Origin: Thermoplasmata archaeon | GTDB lineage: Archaea > Thermoplasmatota > Thermoplasmata > Thermoplasmatales > Thermoplasmataceae | NCBI GenBank assembly: GCA_021802165.1 | Contig: JAKAAU010000083.1 | Coordinates: 1 to 6,822 of the forward strand | DNA length: 6,822 bases | Reading direction: 5' to 3' | Shown here: piece after piece, positions 1 through 5,710 of the stretch | Layout: the number at the start of each line of letters is the position of its first letter | How positions within the stretch are numbered: position 1 is the first letter of the stretch | Translations under genes and position numbers: made by a program | Notes under the pieces: model-generated | The model's database searches: none | What the model was told of the DNA's origin: nothing | What the model saw: the letters and a program-made list of their open reading frames with translations, nothing else

Positions 1-156
1 AAGAAGGTATTCAATACCCTTATTATAATAAAGCAGAAAAAGAGCAAACATAAGAGAAGAGTACCCACGGACTGTGGGGAATTCATGCCCGTGGAGGAAC
101 TGGCCAATACCTTAAGGCAAGCCAGTCCCGTAGAAGCGGGAAGCCCCGAACTTTAG
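1..156 (+). CDS. tnpB: C-terminal end of IS605/IS1341-type TnpB (OrfB), 5' part outside window
   Basis: Frame 1 is open from the first base to a TAG at 154-156 and gives 51 residues that run through VPTDCGEFMPVEEL to the ending VEAGSPEL. From memory, that ending (xPTxCGEFxPVEE...EAGSxEL) is typical of archaeal RNA-guided TnpB proteins of IS1341/IS605 elements. Intact TnpB is about 370-430 aa, so only the tail after the third RuvC motif should be here. The first residues, KKVFNTLIIIK, sit where the RuvC-III motif (RDxNAAxNI) might lie; if they are that motif, the catalytic Asp is replaced. This alignment is uncertain, so I cannot say whether the nuclease is active. The coding end overlaps the structured right end and the presumed omegaRNA. 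Whether a tnpA partner exists upstream is not visible. Confidence 0.72.
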   Translation, partial: KKVFNTLIIIKQKKSKHKRRVPTDCGEFMPVEELANTLRQASPVEAGSPEL

Positions 157-173
157 ATAGGGGAGGATGTCAC
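1..173 (+). mobile_element. Right end of an IS200/IS605-superfamily element (IS1341-like)
   Basis: The tnpB tail is followed within 20 bp by a hairpin-rich right end finishing in GAGGATGTCAC (163-173). After that the sequence turns AT-rich and a different ORF becomes readable. Elements of this superfamily have subterminal hairpins rather than terminal inverted repeats and make no target duplication, so the end is placed from structure and composition only. The left end is outside the window. The boundary could be off by several bases. Confidence 0.6.
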
Positions 174-190
174 AGGTAGGCAGGTACATA
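60..190 (+). ncRNA. Probable 3' part of a TnpB omegaRNA (reRNA) with guide
   Basis: This GC-rich block stands out from its AT-rich surroundings and folds into consecutive hairpins on the plus strand: CCCAC (64-68)/GTGGG (74-78), CTGGC (100-104)/GCCAG (121-125), CCCG (127-130)/CGGG (137-140) and CCCC (144-147)/GGGG (160-163). An alternative pairing, CCACGG (65-70) with CCGTGG (89-94), excludes the first. In IS605-family elements the omegaRNA overlaps the tnpB 3' end and the transposon right end, and its guide is the flanking DNA just beyond that end. The right end probably lies at or near GTCAC (169-173), so the guide would begin around 174 with AGGTAGGCAGGTACATAT. The 5' boundary of the RNA and the exact guide length are inferred, not seen. 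Confidence 0.55.
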
Positions 191-394
191 TATATTATGT
201 TCACATCGGCTAAGCCTACAGATTTTGGATACTCTCTTGAATCATCACAGGAATTCAGTGATTTGGGCTATGCATCATACGCATTTGAGGCTGGAATTAT
301 CTCTTTCCTGGCCGGAATCGGGGTAGTAATAGCAGGCTTTATACTCAAACCTAAACAGGATTCCATGATAAAGCCTATTCTGAAAAGAAAATAA
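167..394 (+). CDS. Short membrane-protein ORF starting inside the IS end; probable 3' remnant
   Basis: This 75-residue ORF begins at an ATG that belongs to the IS right end (GAGGATGTCAC), so its first residues are transposon-encoded. The rest looks like genuine protein: a hydrophilic stretch (about residues 13-38, FTSAKPTDFGYSLESSQEFS and onward), one transmembrane helix (about 40-60, FEAGIISFLAGIGVVIAGFIL) and a basic tail (KPKQ...ILKRK) that would face the cytoplasm. The simplest reading is the C-terminal end of a membrane-anchored or multi-TM protein whose 5' part was separated by the element. An internal ATG at 197 is an alternative start, but neither start has a good ribosome site or a TATA box at the usual distance. 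It converges on the DUF929-like gene with 12 bp between the stops. I do not recognise the family. Confidence 0.45.
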   Translation: MSQVGRYIYIMFTSAKPTDFGYSLESSQEFSDLGYASYAFEAGIISFLAGIGVVIAGFILKPKQDSMIKPILKRK

Positions 395-406
395 TTATTA
401 TAAATA

Positions 407-1076
407 TTATTTAGCCTTACTGATATATTCATTTATGGTTTCACAGGAATCATGAATGAATGTCATATTCTTACCACTATAAAATAACTGTGAATGGCTA
501 TCACTGTCAATCAGTGATGGAGAATATAATTCTCCATTTAATACATAGGTGCCGGAGGAACCAGAGATAATTATTATTGTATTTATATGATGTGGTTGTA
601 CAGATTCCTCGGTTGTATACTTTTTTGCCATCTGGTAATATGGTGATGCCAGATCTGATTTTAATTCGTTTAAGCCGTCTGTTACTAAATTCCCACTTAT
701 AGTTTTATTATAAAAATTTCCAGTCAGGCTTTTGTTGTAAAGATATACAAAGGAAGCATTTATTGAACTGGAAGAATAGTTGGTAAATATTAAGCCAGGC
801 GTGAATGGGAAAGAATCAGAGGGGTCTGAATGCCAGTTATAGTACGAAACATTACCATATTTTTCCAGTGCAAAGTATAATGGCCATGACAATGATGCGC
901 CGATCGGGCATCCTGCCCAGCTTATGAAAATAACTCTCTCTCCCAGATGGCTTGTAATTTACCTCAAAGAATCTGTTATGTGGCTCCTCGAATGGGCCCA
1001 AAATAAATGGTGATATGATTATAACTGCGAGTATAATGGATATGACAATCACAGCGAATCTAAGGTATTTTTTCAT
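407..1076 (-). pseudogene. DUF929-like secreted or membrane-anchored protein, frameshifted
   Basis: Two overlapping minus frames make one gene. The N-terminal frame (from ATG 1076-1074) encodes a signal anchor (residues 4-27, YLRFAVIVISIILAVIIISP and onward) and then FFEVNYKPSGRE. The C-terminal frame continues ERVIFISWAGCPIGAS, SWPLYFALEKYGNVSYY and so on, ending with TAA at 409-407. The frames meet at a GA dinucleotide run (934-942, CTCTCTCTC on plus); adding one GA unit restores a continuous protein of about 223 aa. The CPxG-x-S-W-x-L-x-x-AL-x-x-YGN pattern resembles archaeal DUF929 proteins as I recall them, which often have CPYC in a thioredoxin-like context; here the second Cys is Gly. 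The exported part carries six N-x-S/T sequons, which fits a glycosylated protein outside the membrane. Function is unknown. The break may be a real mutation, reversible slippage or a sequencing error. The family call is moderate; the single-gene call is strong. Confidence 0.68.
934..942 (-). repeat. GA dinucleotide run at the frameshift point
   Basis: The minus strand reads GAGAGAGAG between GG and TT. It lies exactly where the signal-anchor frame must change to the frame encoding FISWAGCPIGAS. Restoring the frame needs one more GA unit (or loss of one base). Short dinucleotide runs can change length by polymerase slippage, though this one is short. Confidence 0.6.
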
Positions 1077-1093
1077 TTACCTTTAATAATAGG

Positions 1094-1102
1094 ATATTAT
1101 AA
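1094..1102 (-). promoter_or_regulatory. Possible TATA box of the DUF929-like gene
   Basis: The minus strand reads TTATAATAT centred about 22 bp upstream of the ATG at 1076, in a gap of 55 bp after the permease stop. The distance is slightly short for a leaderless start, and a purine run AAAGGT (1084-1079) sits too close to the ATG to be a good ribosome site. The whole gap is AT-rich, so the match is weak. Confidence 0.3.
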
Positions 1103-1131
1103 TAATTTTTTTAAATAAAAATTTATTTATT
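1103..1131 (-). terminator. T-rich tract after the aminotransferase-permease operon
   Basis: Directly after the permease stop the minus strand reads AAATAAATAAATTTTTATTTAAAAAAATTA in outline (about 1131-1103), including a run of five T at about 1120-1116. Archaeal RNA polymerase commonly terminates at T-rich tracts without a hairpin. The same stretch precedes the next gene on the same strand, so read-through is possible. Confidence 0.3.
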
Positions 1132-2565
1132 TCATTCTTCCAGTTCCTGTTCTGATATGGGCTCCAGCATATGATCCTGTTCCTTTCCTATGGACTTCAT
1201 CTCTGAAGGATGTTTTTTTATGAACAATACTATGGTTATTGCTATTCCTGCTATTACCGCAGCTATGATAGAATAGGGTGCAACATTCCCCGGATAAGGA
1301 GGTATTGGAACAAATTCCCCGTATATGGCAAATCCATAAACCACTGTTGCAAGAACGGGCCCAAGTGCTAGCGGTAGGAGTCCTTTCAGCTTTAATTTCA
1401 GTGTTTTTTTACCATATATGGGAAGTGAGAAGTTTGCCAGTATATGCACTATGTACAGAGAAACTCCGTTGACTGCTGTTATAAGAGCCGCGCCCTCAAA
1501 TGGTCCAAAAATAAGCCCTCCTACCAGGGTCAATGCAACTATTATAACCCACTCTATAAGTATGATTTTATTTGGAGAACCGTATTTTTTATGTACAGTT
1601 GCCAGGGATTTAGGGAATATAATTCCATCTCTTGCCATGGCGAATCCCTCACGGCTGAATGCATTTCCCTCCGCTATTCCATTGGATAGGAAGCTATTCA
1701 GGGTTATTATTATGAATATGATCATAACTATGGGGCCAAGGTATGTATCTACTACTGTGAATCCTGGATCTGTGGCGGCTGAAAATGATGTCATCCTGTT
1801 GATACCATAACCGGCAACCATGGCATAGGATACTAGAATATAGACAACTGCTGTTATAAGCATTCCAACTACTATGGATTTTTTTACAATTTTCTTTGGA
1901 TTATGAAGTTCCTCTGATAGGGTTATAACCGAACCTATACCAACAAATCCAAGTATTGAATAAACGGTTGCAAGACCAAGATGACCGAAGGAATTGCCGT
2001 GCGGGGTAAATGGGATGAAAGTGTTATGTGGGCCGAGTCTTATTATTATTGCCACGGATATTATAATAAGTGTTCCAACCTCTATCATGCCACCGATTAT
2101 CGTATATTTCAGTGATGGTTTCAACCCACGATAAAGAAGTACCAAAATAAGAACAAGAGGTATGAAGGCTAAAGGTATCCAGCCGTATGGATTGGAAGAA
2201 AGCTGTGGAATCAGTGGCCATAAAACGCCAGCAAAGAAGAGAACTGCAAATCCCGCCAGTGCTCCCAGTATGTTGATAAAATATAACCAACCAGAAAATA
2301 TACCGAATTTTGGACCGAGACCAGCCCTGACATAAGCGTAGTAACCGCCGGCATGGGATATTCTTCCGGAGAAAACGTAATTCATGTACATAGCAGATGT
2401 AACTCCTATCAATGCCAGAAGAAATACAAAGGTTGTTGATGCTCCAACATACGCGGTTTCCTCAACAAGGAATGATGCAGCAGTTGCTGCCGGTGCTACA
2501 TATGCAATTGCCTGAAATGTTCCGGACCACAGTCCACCCTCATTCTTCTTCAATTTATCTACCAT
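1132..2565 (-). CDS. APC-family amino acid permease
   Basis: This 477-aa integral membrane protein should import an amino acid or related amine by cation symport or exchange. About 12 transmembrane segments are visible (roughly residues 14-34, 40-62, 88-118, 128-146, 155-176, 197-216, 229-252, 273-293, 333-354, 358-380, 395-414 and 430-449), the usual number. Family hallmarks are SGRISHAGGYYAYVRAGLGPKFGIFSGW-like sequence (66-93) before and into TM3, and GFVGIGSVITLSEELHNPKK (206-225) at TM6, matching the APC pattern GxxxxxxxxEExxNPxK. The C-terminus is a charged cytoplasmic tail. The ATG at 2565-2563 overlaps the stop of the upstream aminotransferase gene (ATGGTAG), so the two are surely co-transcribed and probably translationally coupled. 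The substrate cannot be read from sequence; it is likely the substrate or product of the aminotransferase. Regulation by the divergent Lrp-type protein is inferred from position. Confidence 0.9.
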   Translation of the reverse strand: MVDKLKKNEGGLWSGTFQAIAYVAPAATAASFLVEETAYVGASTTFVFLLALIGVTSAMYMNYVFSGRISHAGGYYAYVRAGLGPKFGIFSGWLYFINILGALAGFAVLFFAGVLWPLIPQLSSNPYGWIPLAFIPLVLILVLLYRGLKPSLKYTIIGGMIEVGTLIIISVAIIIRLGPHNTFIPFTPHGNSFGHLGLATVYSILGFVGIGSVITLSEELHNPKKIVKKSIVVGMLITAVVYILVSYAMVAGYGINRMTSFSAATDPGFTVVDTYLGPIVMIIFIIITLNSFLSNGIAEGNAFSREGFAMARDGIIFPKSLATVHKKYGSPNKIILIEWVIIVALTLVGGLIFGPFEGAALITAVNGVSLYIVHILANFSLPIYGKKTLKLKLKGLLPLALGPVLATVVYGFAIYGEFVPIPPYPGNVAPYSIIAAVIAGIAITIVLFIKKHPSEMKSIGKEQDHMLEPISEQELEE

Positions 2566-3860
2566 TGAGTGCTCACCACCTTGTCAAATATTTCTACACC
2601 AGTGTCAAGAAGTTTCTGGTCAATATTCAATGCGGCCATAAATCTGAAGGTATTCCCGTAATGCCCGCAGGTATGCATTATAATTCCGTGTTCTATCATG
2701 GATTTTTTATATTTGTTCATCGTAATAGAATCAAGCGGTTTGTCGTTTCTTCCCAGCTCAATTCCTATCATGAATCCCCTTCCTCTAACCTGGGCTATAG
2801 AATCGCTGTCGATTTCTCCTAATCTTTTCAGCAACTCTTTTCCCCGTTCTCTTACACTGTCAAGTACCGCCGGTGTTCTCTTTATAACCTCCCTCCCGGC
2901 TGCAAGCGCTAACGGATTTGCACGGTATGTTCCCAGATGGAACGGCACCGGTAATTTATCATCGAAATCTTTTCTATAATAAACCAGCGACATTGGGATA
3001 CCGCCGCCTACTGATTTGCCGACACATACAATATCCGGTTTGATACCATCATGTTCGAATGCCCACATTTTTCCTGTCCTGCCCATGCCGGACTGTACCT
3101 CGTCAACTATCATTATTATATTATTATCATCACATAACTTTCTCAGAGCTTTCAGGAACCCAGATGGAGGTACCACGTAGCCTCCTTCTCCGAGAATTGG
3201 CTCTACCAGCAGGGAATCAATATCATTTTCCCTGATTGCAGTTTGAATATATTCGATAACATCATCTACTGAATAATTTTCCCAGAGAATACCGGGATAC
3301 GGAGCCCTTATTACCCTGAATCCCGGACTATTGTTTCCGGCTTTATACTTATCTTCATATGTGGCAGCTATTATTCCTCCAGATACGCCATGGTATGCAC
3401 CTTCGAATACTATAGTATATGCGTTTTTACCTGATACCTGGTGTGCGATGTTCACTGCTGTCTCACAGGCATCGGCACCACTGATACCGAAAATAGTTTT
3501 ATAATCCCTCATATTTGAAGGAAACGCTTCGTTCAACGCTTTTAAAAATTCTATCCTTGCCTCCGTTGGGATTTCCAGTGCATGCCAAGTGCTCTCCATT
3601 TCTGATTTAACAGCATTTCTTATAAATTCTGAATAGCCAAGATTCAGTACTGATATTCCTGTGAGCCAGTCAATAAATATATTTCCATCCATATCCTCAA
3701 TCAAAGAATCCTTTGCATATCTAATAGCTATGGGAAAGCTTCTGGGATAGGTAACAGATGCAGTTTCATATCTTCTCTGTTCATCCAGAAGTACCCTGCT
3801 TTTTGGTCCGGGTATCTCAGTTTTTATATATGGTATTTTAGCAATATCTATATCCATCAT
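2559..3860 (-). CDS. Class III PLP-dependent aminotransferase (GABA/diaminobutyrate type or amino-acid racemase)
   Basis: A cytosolic 433-aa enzyme of PLP fold type I, full length for class III. Seen along the chain: substrate-entry and N-terminal domain (SFPIAIRYAKDSLIEDMDGN, 41-60), phosphate-binding SGA (127-129), cofactor-stacking AYHG (155-158), DEVQSGMGRTGK with the pyridine-binding Asp253, the Schiff-base Lys282 in GKSVGGG, and Thr311 in HLGTYRANPLALAAG, which contacts phosphate from the other subunit. Normally the class transfers an omega- or alpha-amino group to 2-oxoglutarate or pyruvate. The GTxRxNxLAxAAG form recalls diaminobutyrate and GABA aminotransferases, while the IPGPKS near the N-terminus recalls Thermococcales homologues shown to be amino-acid racemases or epimerases. 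Substrate is therefore open. It is the first gene of an operon with an amino acid permease and is divergent from an Lrp regulator, which supports a role in amino acid use. The start is one of two adjacent ATGs; there is no Shine-Dalgarno motif, and a TATA box lies at about -26, so the mRNA is probably leaderless. Confidence 0.9.
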   Translation of the reverse strand: MMDIDIAKIPYIKTEIPGPKSRVLLDEQRRYETASVTYPRSFPIAIRYAKDSLIEDMDGNIFIDWLTGISVLNLGYSEFIRNAVKSEMESTWHALEIPTEARIEFLKALNEAFPSNMRDYKTIFGISGADACETAVNIAHQVSGKNAYTIVFEGAYHGVSGGIIAATYEDKYKAGNNSPGFRVIRAPYPGILWENYSVDDVIEYIQTAIRENDIDSLLVEPILGEGGYVVPPSGFLKALRKLCDDNNIIMIVDEVQSGMGRTGKMWAFEHDGIKPDIVCVGKSVGGGIPMSLVYYRKDFDDKLPVPFHLGTYRANPLALAAGREVIKRTPAVLDSVRERGKELLKRLGEIDSDSIAQVRGRGFMIGIELGRNDKPLDSITMNKYKKSMIEHGIIMHTCGHYGNTFRFMAALNIDQKLLDTGVEIFDKVVSTQW

Positions 3861-3881
3861 AAAAAATAAAACAGTTATTTC

Positions 3882-3890
3882 AATATAAAA
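3882..3890 (-). promoter_or_regulatory. TATA box of the aminotransferase-permease operon
   Basis: The minus strand reads TTTTATATT centred about 26 bp before the ATG at 3860. That is the expected distance between an archaeal TATA box and the start site of a leaderless mRNA, and no ribosome site lies in front of the ATG. AT-rich background lowers certainty. Confidence 0.5.
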
Positions 3891-3905
3891 TTTATTAAAA
3901 AATTG

Positions 3906-3934
3906 GCAAACTATATATTATGATAATATTTTGC
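3906..3934 (+). promoter_or_regulatory. Inverted repeats, candidate Lrp-type operator
   Basis: GCAAACTAT (3906-3914) and ATATTTTGC (3926-3934) form 9-bp arms with one mismatch around an 11-bp spacer. Offset by 2 bp, ATATTAT-G-ATAATAT (3915-3929) is a perfect 7-1-7 palindrome. A near repeat, CTATATTATT, follows at 3934-3943, about 23 bp (two helical turns) from CTATATATTAT at 3911. Lrp-family proteins bind AT-rich dyads, often as phased arrays. The site lies upstream of both TATA boxes, on the operon side. That it binds the regulator encoded at 4015 is inferred. Confidence 0.45.
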
Positions 3935-3986
3935 TATATTATTAAATAAATAAGAAAATTTTTCGAATTTATTCCATGTACAAGGA

Positions 3987-3994
3987 TTTAATAT
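3987..3994 (+). promoter_or_regulatory. TATA box of the lrp-type gene
   Basis: TTTAATAT centred about 25 bp upstream of the ATG at 4015, preceded by the purine-rich AAGGA that could serve as a BRE. The gene has no ribosome site, so a leaderless transcript starting at or next to the ATG is expected. Confidence 0.5.
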
Positions 3995-4014
3995 CAAATA
4001 ATACATGCTAAAAT

Positions 4015-4470
4015 ATGGACGATACCGATTTAAAAATCCTCAGTATATTGCATAGAAATTCTTCACTTGCCTTAAGAAAAATAGGTATTTTAACCGGATT
4101 AAATAGTCCCTCCGCAGTATCAAGGCGAATAGAGGAAATGAAAAAAAATGGCATTATAAAGCGTAGTATAGCCCTGATCGATTATAAGAAGATAGGATTT
4201 GATTTTTATACAATAACATTTGTTCGCGCAAAATACGGAAAAGAGTACTATAAGGATCTGGGAAAAGCATTAATGGAAATCCCCGGAGTAGTCAGTGTAG
4301 ATTTCCTCCTGGGAGATATAGATTTTATACTTTATACAATCAGTAAAAATCCAGAAGAATACCAGAAGCTCATGGATAGATTATCAACCATGGAAGGTAT
4401 TGAAAGGACTGACTCCCATATAGTGCTTCAGAATTTCAGCAGAGACAATTACTGCAACTTAAAATTATAA
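4015..4470 (+). CDS. Lrp/AsnC-family transcriptional regulator
   Basis: A 151-aa DNA-binding protein of the standard Lrp/AsnC size and layout. Residues 1-50 form the winged helix-turn-helix (MDDTDLKILSILHRN; recognition region SPSAVSRRIEEMKKNGIIKR), followed by a linker strand (SIALIDYKKIGF) and the RAM ligand-binding and oligomerisation domain (about 64-138: beta-alpha-beta with IPGVVSVDFLLGDIDFILY, where the GDxD loop usually helps form the effector pocket). Such proteins form dimers to octamers and respond to amino acids. The gene is divergent from the aminotransferase-permease operon across 154 bp holding both promoters and inverted repeats, so it most likely controls that operon and itself. 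Activator or repressor, and which amino acid is sensed, cannot be told. ATG is chosen because the MDxxDLKIL opening is canonical and a TATA box sits at about -25. Confidence 0.92.
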   Translation: MDDTDLKILSILHRNSSLALRKIGILTGLNSPSAVSRRIEEMKKNGIIKRSIALIDYKKIGFDFYTITFVRAKYGKEYYKDLGKALMEIPGVVSVDFLLGDIDFILYTISKNPEEYQKLMDRLSTMEGIERTDSHIVLQNFSRDNYCNLKL

Positions 4471-4525
4471 AAATTATTTTAGGATTCTATGTGAAAATAA
4501 AAATATATTATTTTAATGCTTAAAC
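4471..4525. terminator. AT-rich convergent gap with T tracts on both strands
   Basis: Fifty-five bases separate the stop of the plus-strand lrp-type gene from the stop of the minus-strand RHH-like gene. The plus strand carries AATTATTTTAGG right after the first stop; the minus strand carries ATTTTTATTTTC further on. Both resemble archaeal T-rich terminators. No hairpin of note is seen. Confidence 0.3.
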
Positions 4526-4690
4526 TTAATCTCCGTTTCCATGTGTCCTGTAATGATCTATACCATCATTTTCTGATACTGAGAAGGTGTTAACATACTG
4601 TGTAAGTACCATATTCACAAACTTTGATACATCTCCGTGGCTATCCGATATATTTTTATATATTTCATCTTTTACATATATTTCAGGCAT
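4526..4690 (-). CDS. Small ribbon-helix-helix-like protein
   Basis: A 54-aa ORF beginning MPEIYVKDEIYKNISDSHGD, then VSKFVNMVLTQYVNTF and a polar C-terminal tail (SVSENDGIDHYRTHGNGD). The N-terminal part has the pattern of ribbon-helix-helix DNA-binding proteins: a short beta strand with alternating residues (EIYVKDEIY), helix A, a turn with HGD, and helix B with hydrophobic heptad-like spacing (VSKFVNMVLTQYV). Antitoxins and small archaeal regulators of this fold are about this size. A TATA-like TATATATAAT stretch lies about 27 bp before the ATG, as for the other leaderless genes here, which supports the start. No toxin gene neighbours it; the next gene upstream on this strand is a regulator ending 235 bp away. 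Fold assignment is from pattern only; function is not known. Confidence 0.6.
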   Translation of the reverse strand: MPEIYVKDEIYKNISDSHGDVSKFVNMVLTQYVNTFSVSENDGIDHYRTHGNGD

Positions 4691-4712
4691 TATATGTCAA
4701 TTATAAGCATGG

Positions 4713-4722
4713 TATATATAAT
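4713..4722 (-). promoter_or_regulatory. TATA box of the RHH-like gene
   Basis: The minus strand reads ATTATATATA centred about 27 bp upstream of the ATG at 4690, with no ribosome site between. This fits a leaderless transcript and is the main support for the small gene being expressed on its own. Confidence 0.45.
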
Positions 4723-4851
4723 TTGTGTAAACCCAATCCGTCTATTGCCGTAAAAAATTGTGGATAGCCATTTGTTGTTTAAAATACATAGTTCTGGAAA
4801 CCATATTTGCCAGTTAATCGCTAATACACCAATGTTTTATTCATAATATTA

Positions 4852-4925
4852 GTATTTTGATAAAAATACCGGATTTTTATCTATTATATAATAAAAAACT
4901 GACGAAATGCCCATTATCAAAATGA
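4852..4925 (-). terminator. Possible terminator region of the tandem Lrp-like gene
   Basis: After the stop at 4926 the minus strand has a six-T run (4898-4893) and then further T-rich sequence. Beyond it GTATTTT (4852-4858) and AAAATAC (4863-4869) can pair around a GATA loop. The hairpin is AT-only apart from its closing pair, so the T tracts are the better signal. In the rest of 4691-4925 I see no ORF of credible length; besides this there is only the RHH-like gene's promoter. Confidence 0.3.
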
Positions 4926-5696
4926 CTATTTATAAAAATTATAATCATAAACAATCATAACATCCAGATTATTATCAATATGTTTTATTTTATTTACCAC
5001 AGTCTTGGCATTTGCAAGATTCTGCTGGAATATTAGGACAAGTCCGGATATTGAATCCCTTAGAATTACAAGTTCCTGATCTATCCCATCTATTAGTTCC
5101 TCAACATTATTGCTGAAAAATGCTACTATAACTAAGTTCACTCTTGATAGATTTATTTTGGGAATAATGTTGTATACATTATGCTTCTCCATGTAATCGA
5201 GTCTTGACTCTATTTGCTTTACCTTTTTTTCAGATTCCTTTGCTATGATATTAGTGGGAGTCATCGGGTCTCTGGATAAAACCTTCAGTATAAATGAATC
5301 AAGGTTCGAAAGTTGAATGGGAACAGAATCTGGTTTTGGGGAATATTCCATTACTGGATTTCCGAGATAAGATTTCAACTCCTCAATTTTTTTATTCAGT
5401 GATTCTTCATTACCGGATATGCCGTATACTGTTAGTTTTTCAAAGCATTTTATAATAGAATCCACCTCTCCAGGAAATGTAACATCTGTGGCAAATGCCA
5501 TATAGAAGGCCTGATTCCCAAATATCTTTGGATTCAGATGGAGCATATATTTCTCAAGAATCTTATTTTCGCGTATCCTCTTTAGTCTATAGTGGACATC
5601 CTGGTCACTTAGACTTGTTCCCTGGGCAAAATCGGAAAGCCTACCCCTTGGATTTTTCAATATATTGAATAATATCGCATTATCCCAATCATCCAT
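4926..5696 (-). CDS. Tandem Lrp/AsnC-like regulator with two winged helices
   Basis: A 256-aa protein that looks like two Lrp/AsnC half-units joined in one chain. Unit 1: winged helix (about 1-50, MDDWDNAILFNILKNPRGRLSD, then DVHYRLKRIRENKILEKY) and a short RAM-like part (about 60-115, FYMAFATDVTFPGEVDSIIK, VYGISGNEESLNKKIEELKSY). Unit 2: a second winged helix (about 129-176, LSNLDSFILKVLSRDP, then KKVKQIESRLDYMEKHNVYN) and a second RAM-like part (about 185-254, VNLVIVAFFSNNVEELIDGI, GLVLIFQQNLANAKTVVNKI). Typical Lrp proteins have one such unit and about 150 aa, so this probably acts as a built-in pseudo-dimer. Neither RAM-like part shows the usual GxxD loop, so amino acid sensing may be lost or changed. 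It lies 70 bp downstream of the ArsR-like gene on the same strand. Target and ligand are unknown. The DNA-binding role is well supported; the exact subfamily is not. Confidence 0.8.
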   Translation of the reverse strand: MDDWDNAILFNILKNPRGRLSDFAQGTSLSDQDVHYRLKRIRENKILEKYMLHLNPKIFGNQAFYMAFATDVTFPGEVDSIIKCFEKLTVYGISGNEESLNKKIEELKSYLGNPVMEYSPKPDSVPIQLSNLDSFILKVLSRDPMTPTNIIAKESEKKVKQIESRLDYMEKHNVYNIIPKINLSRVNLVIVAFFSNNVEELIDGIDQELVILRDSISGLVLIFQQNLANAKTVVNKIKHIDNNLDVMIVYDYNFYK

Positions 5697-5710
5697 GACA
5701 TTGAATAAAT

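Noticed and set aside
850..945. Programmed frameshifting as an explanation for the split DUF929-like gene
   Set aside because: There is no heptamer slippery site or downstream structure, and the site is a simple GA run; slippage mutation or read error is simpler.
1278..1810. Three plus-strand ORFs of 64-130 codons
   Set aside because: They lie antisense inside the permease gene, whose frame has clear APC motifs and TM pattern; the antisense translations show no family features.
2024..2290. Minus-strand ORF of 88 codons
   Set aside because: It is an alternate frame of the permease gene on the same strand.
2412..2979. Two plus-strand ORFs of 93 and 136 codons
   Set aside because: They are antisense to the permease start and the aminotransferase; the PLP enzyme frame is unambiguous.
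4638..4770. 9-bp inverted repeat TGGCTATCC / GGATAGCCA spaced by 115 bp
   Set aside because: One arm is inside the RHH-like coding region and the distance is long; a 9-bp match of this kind is likely by chance.
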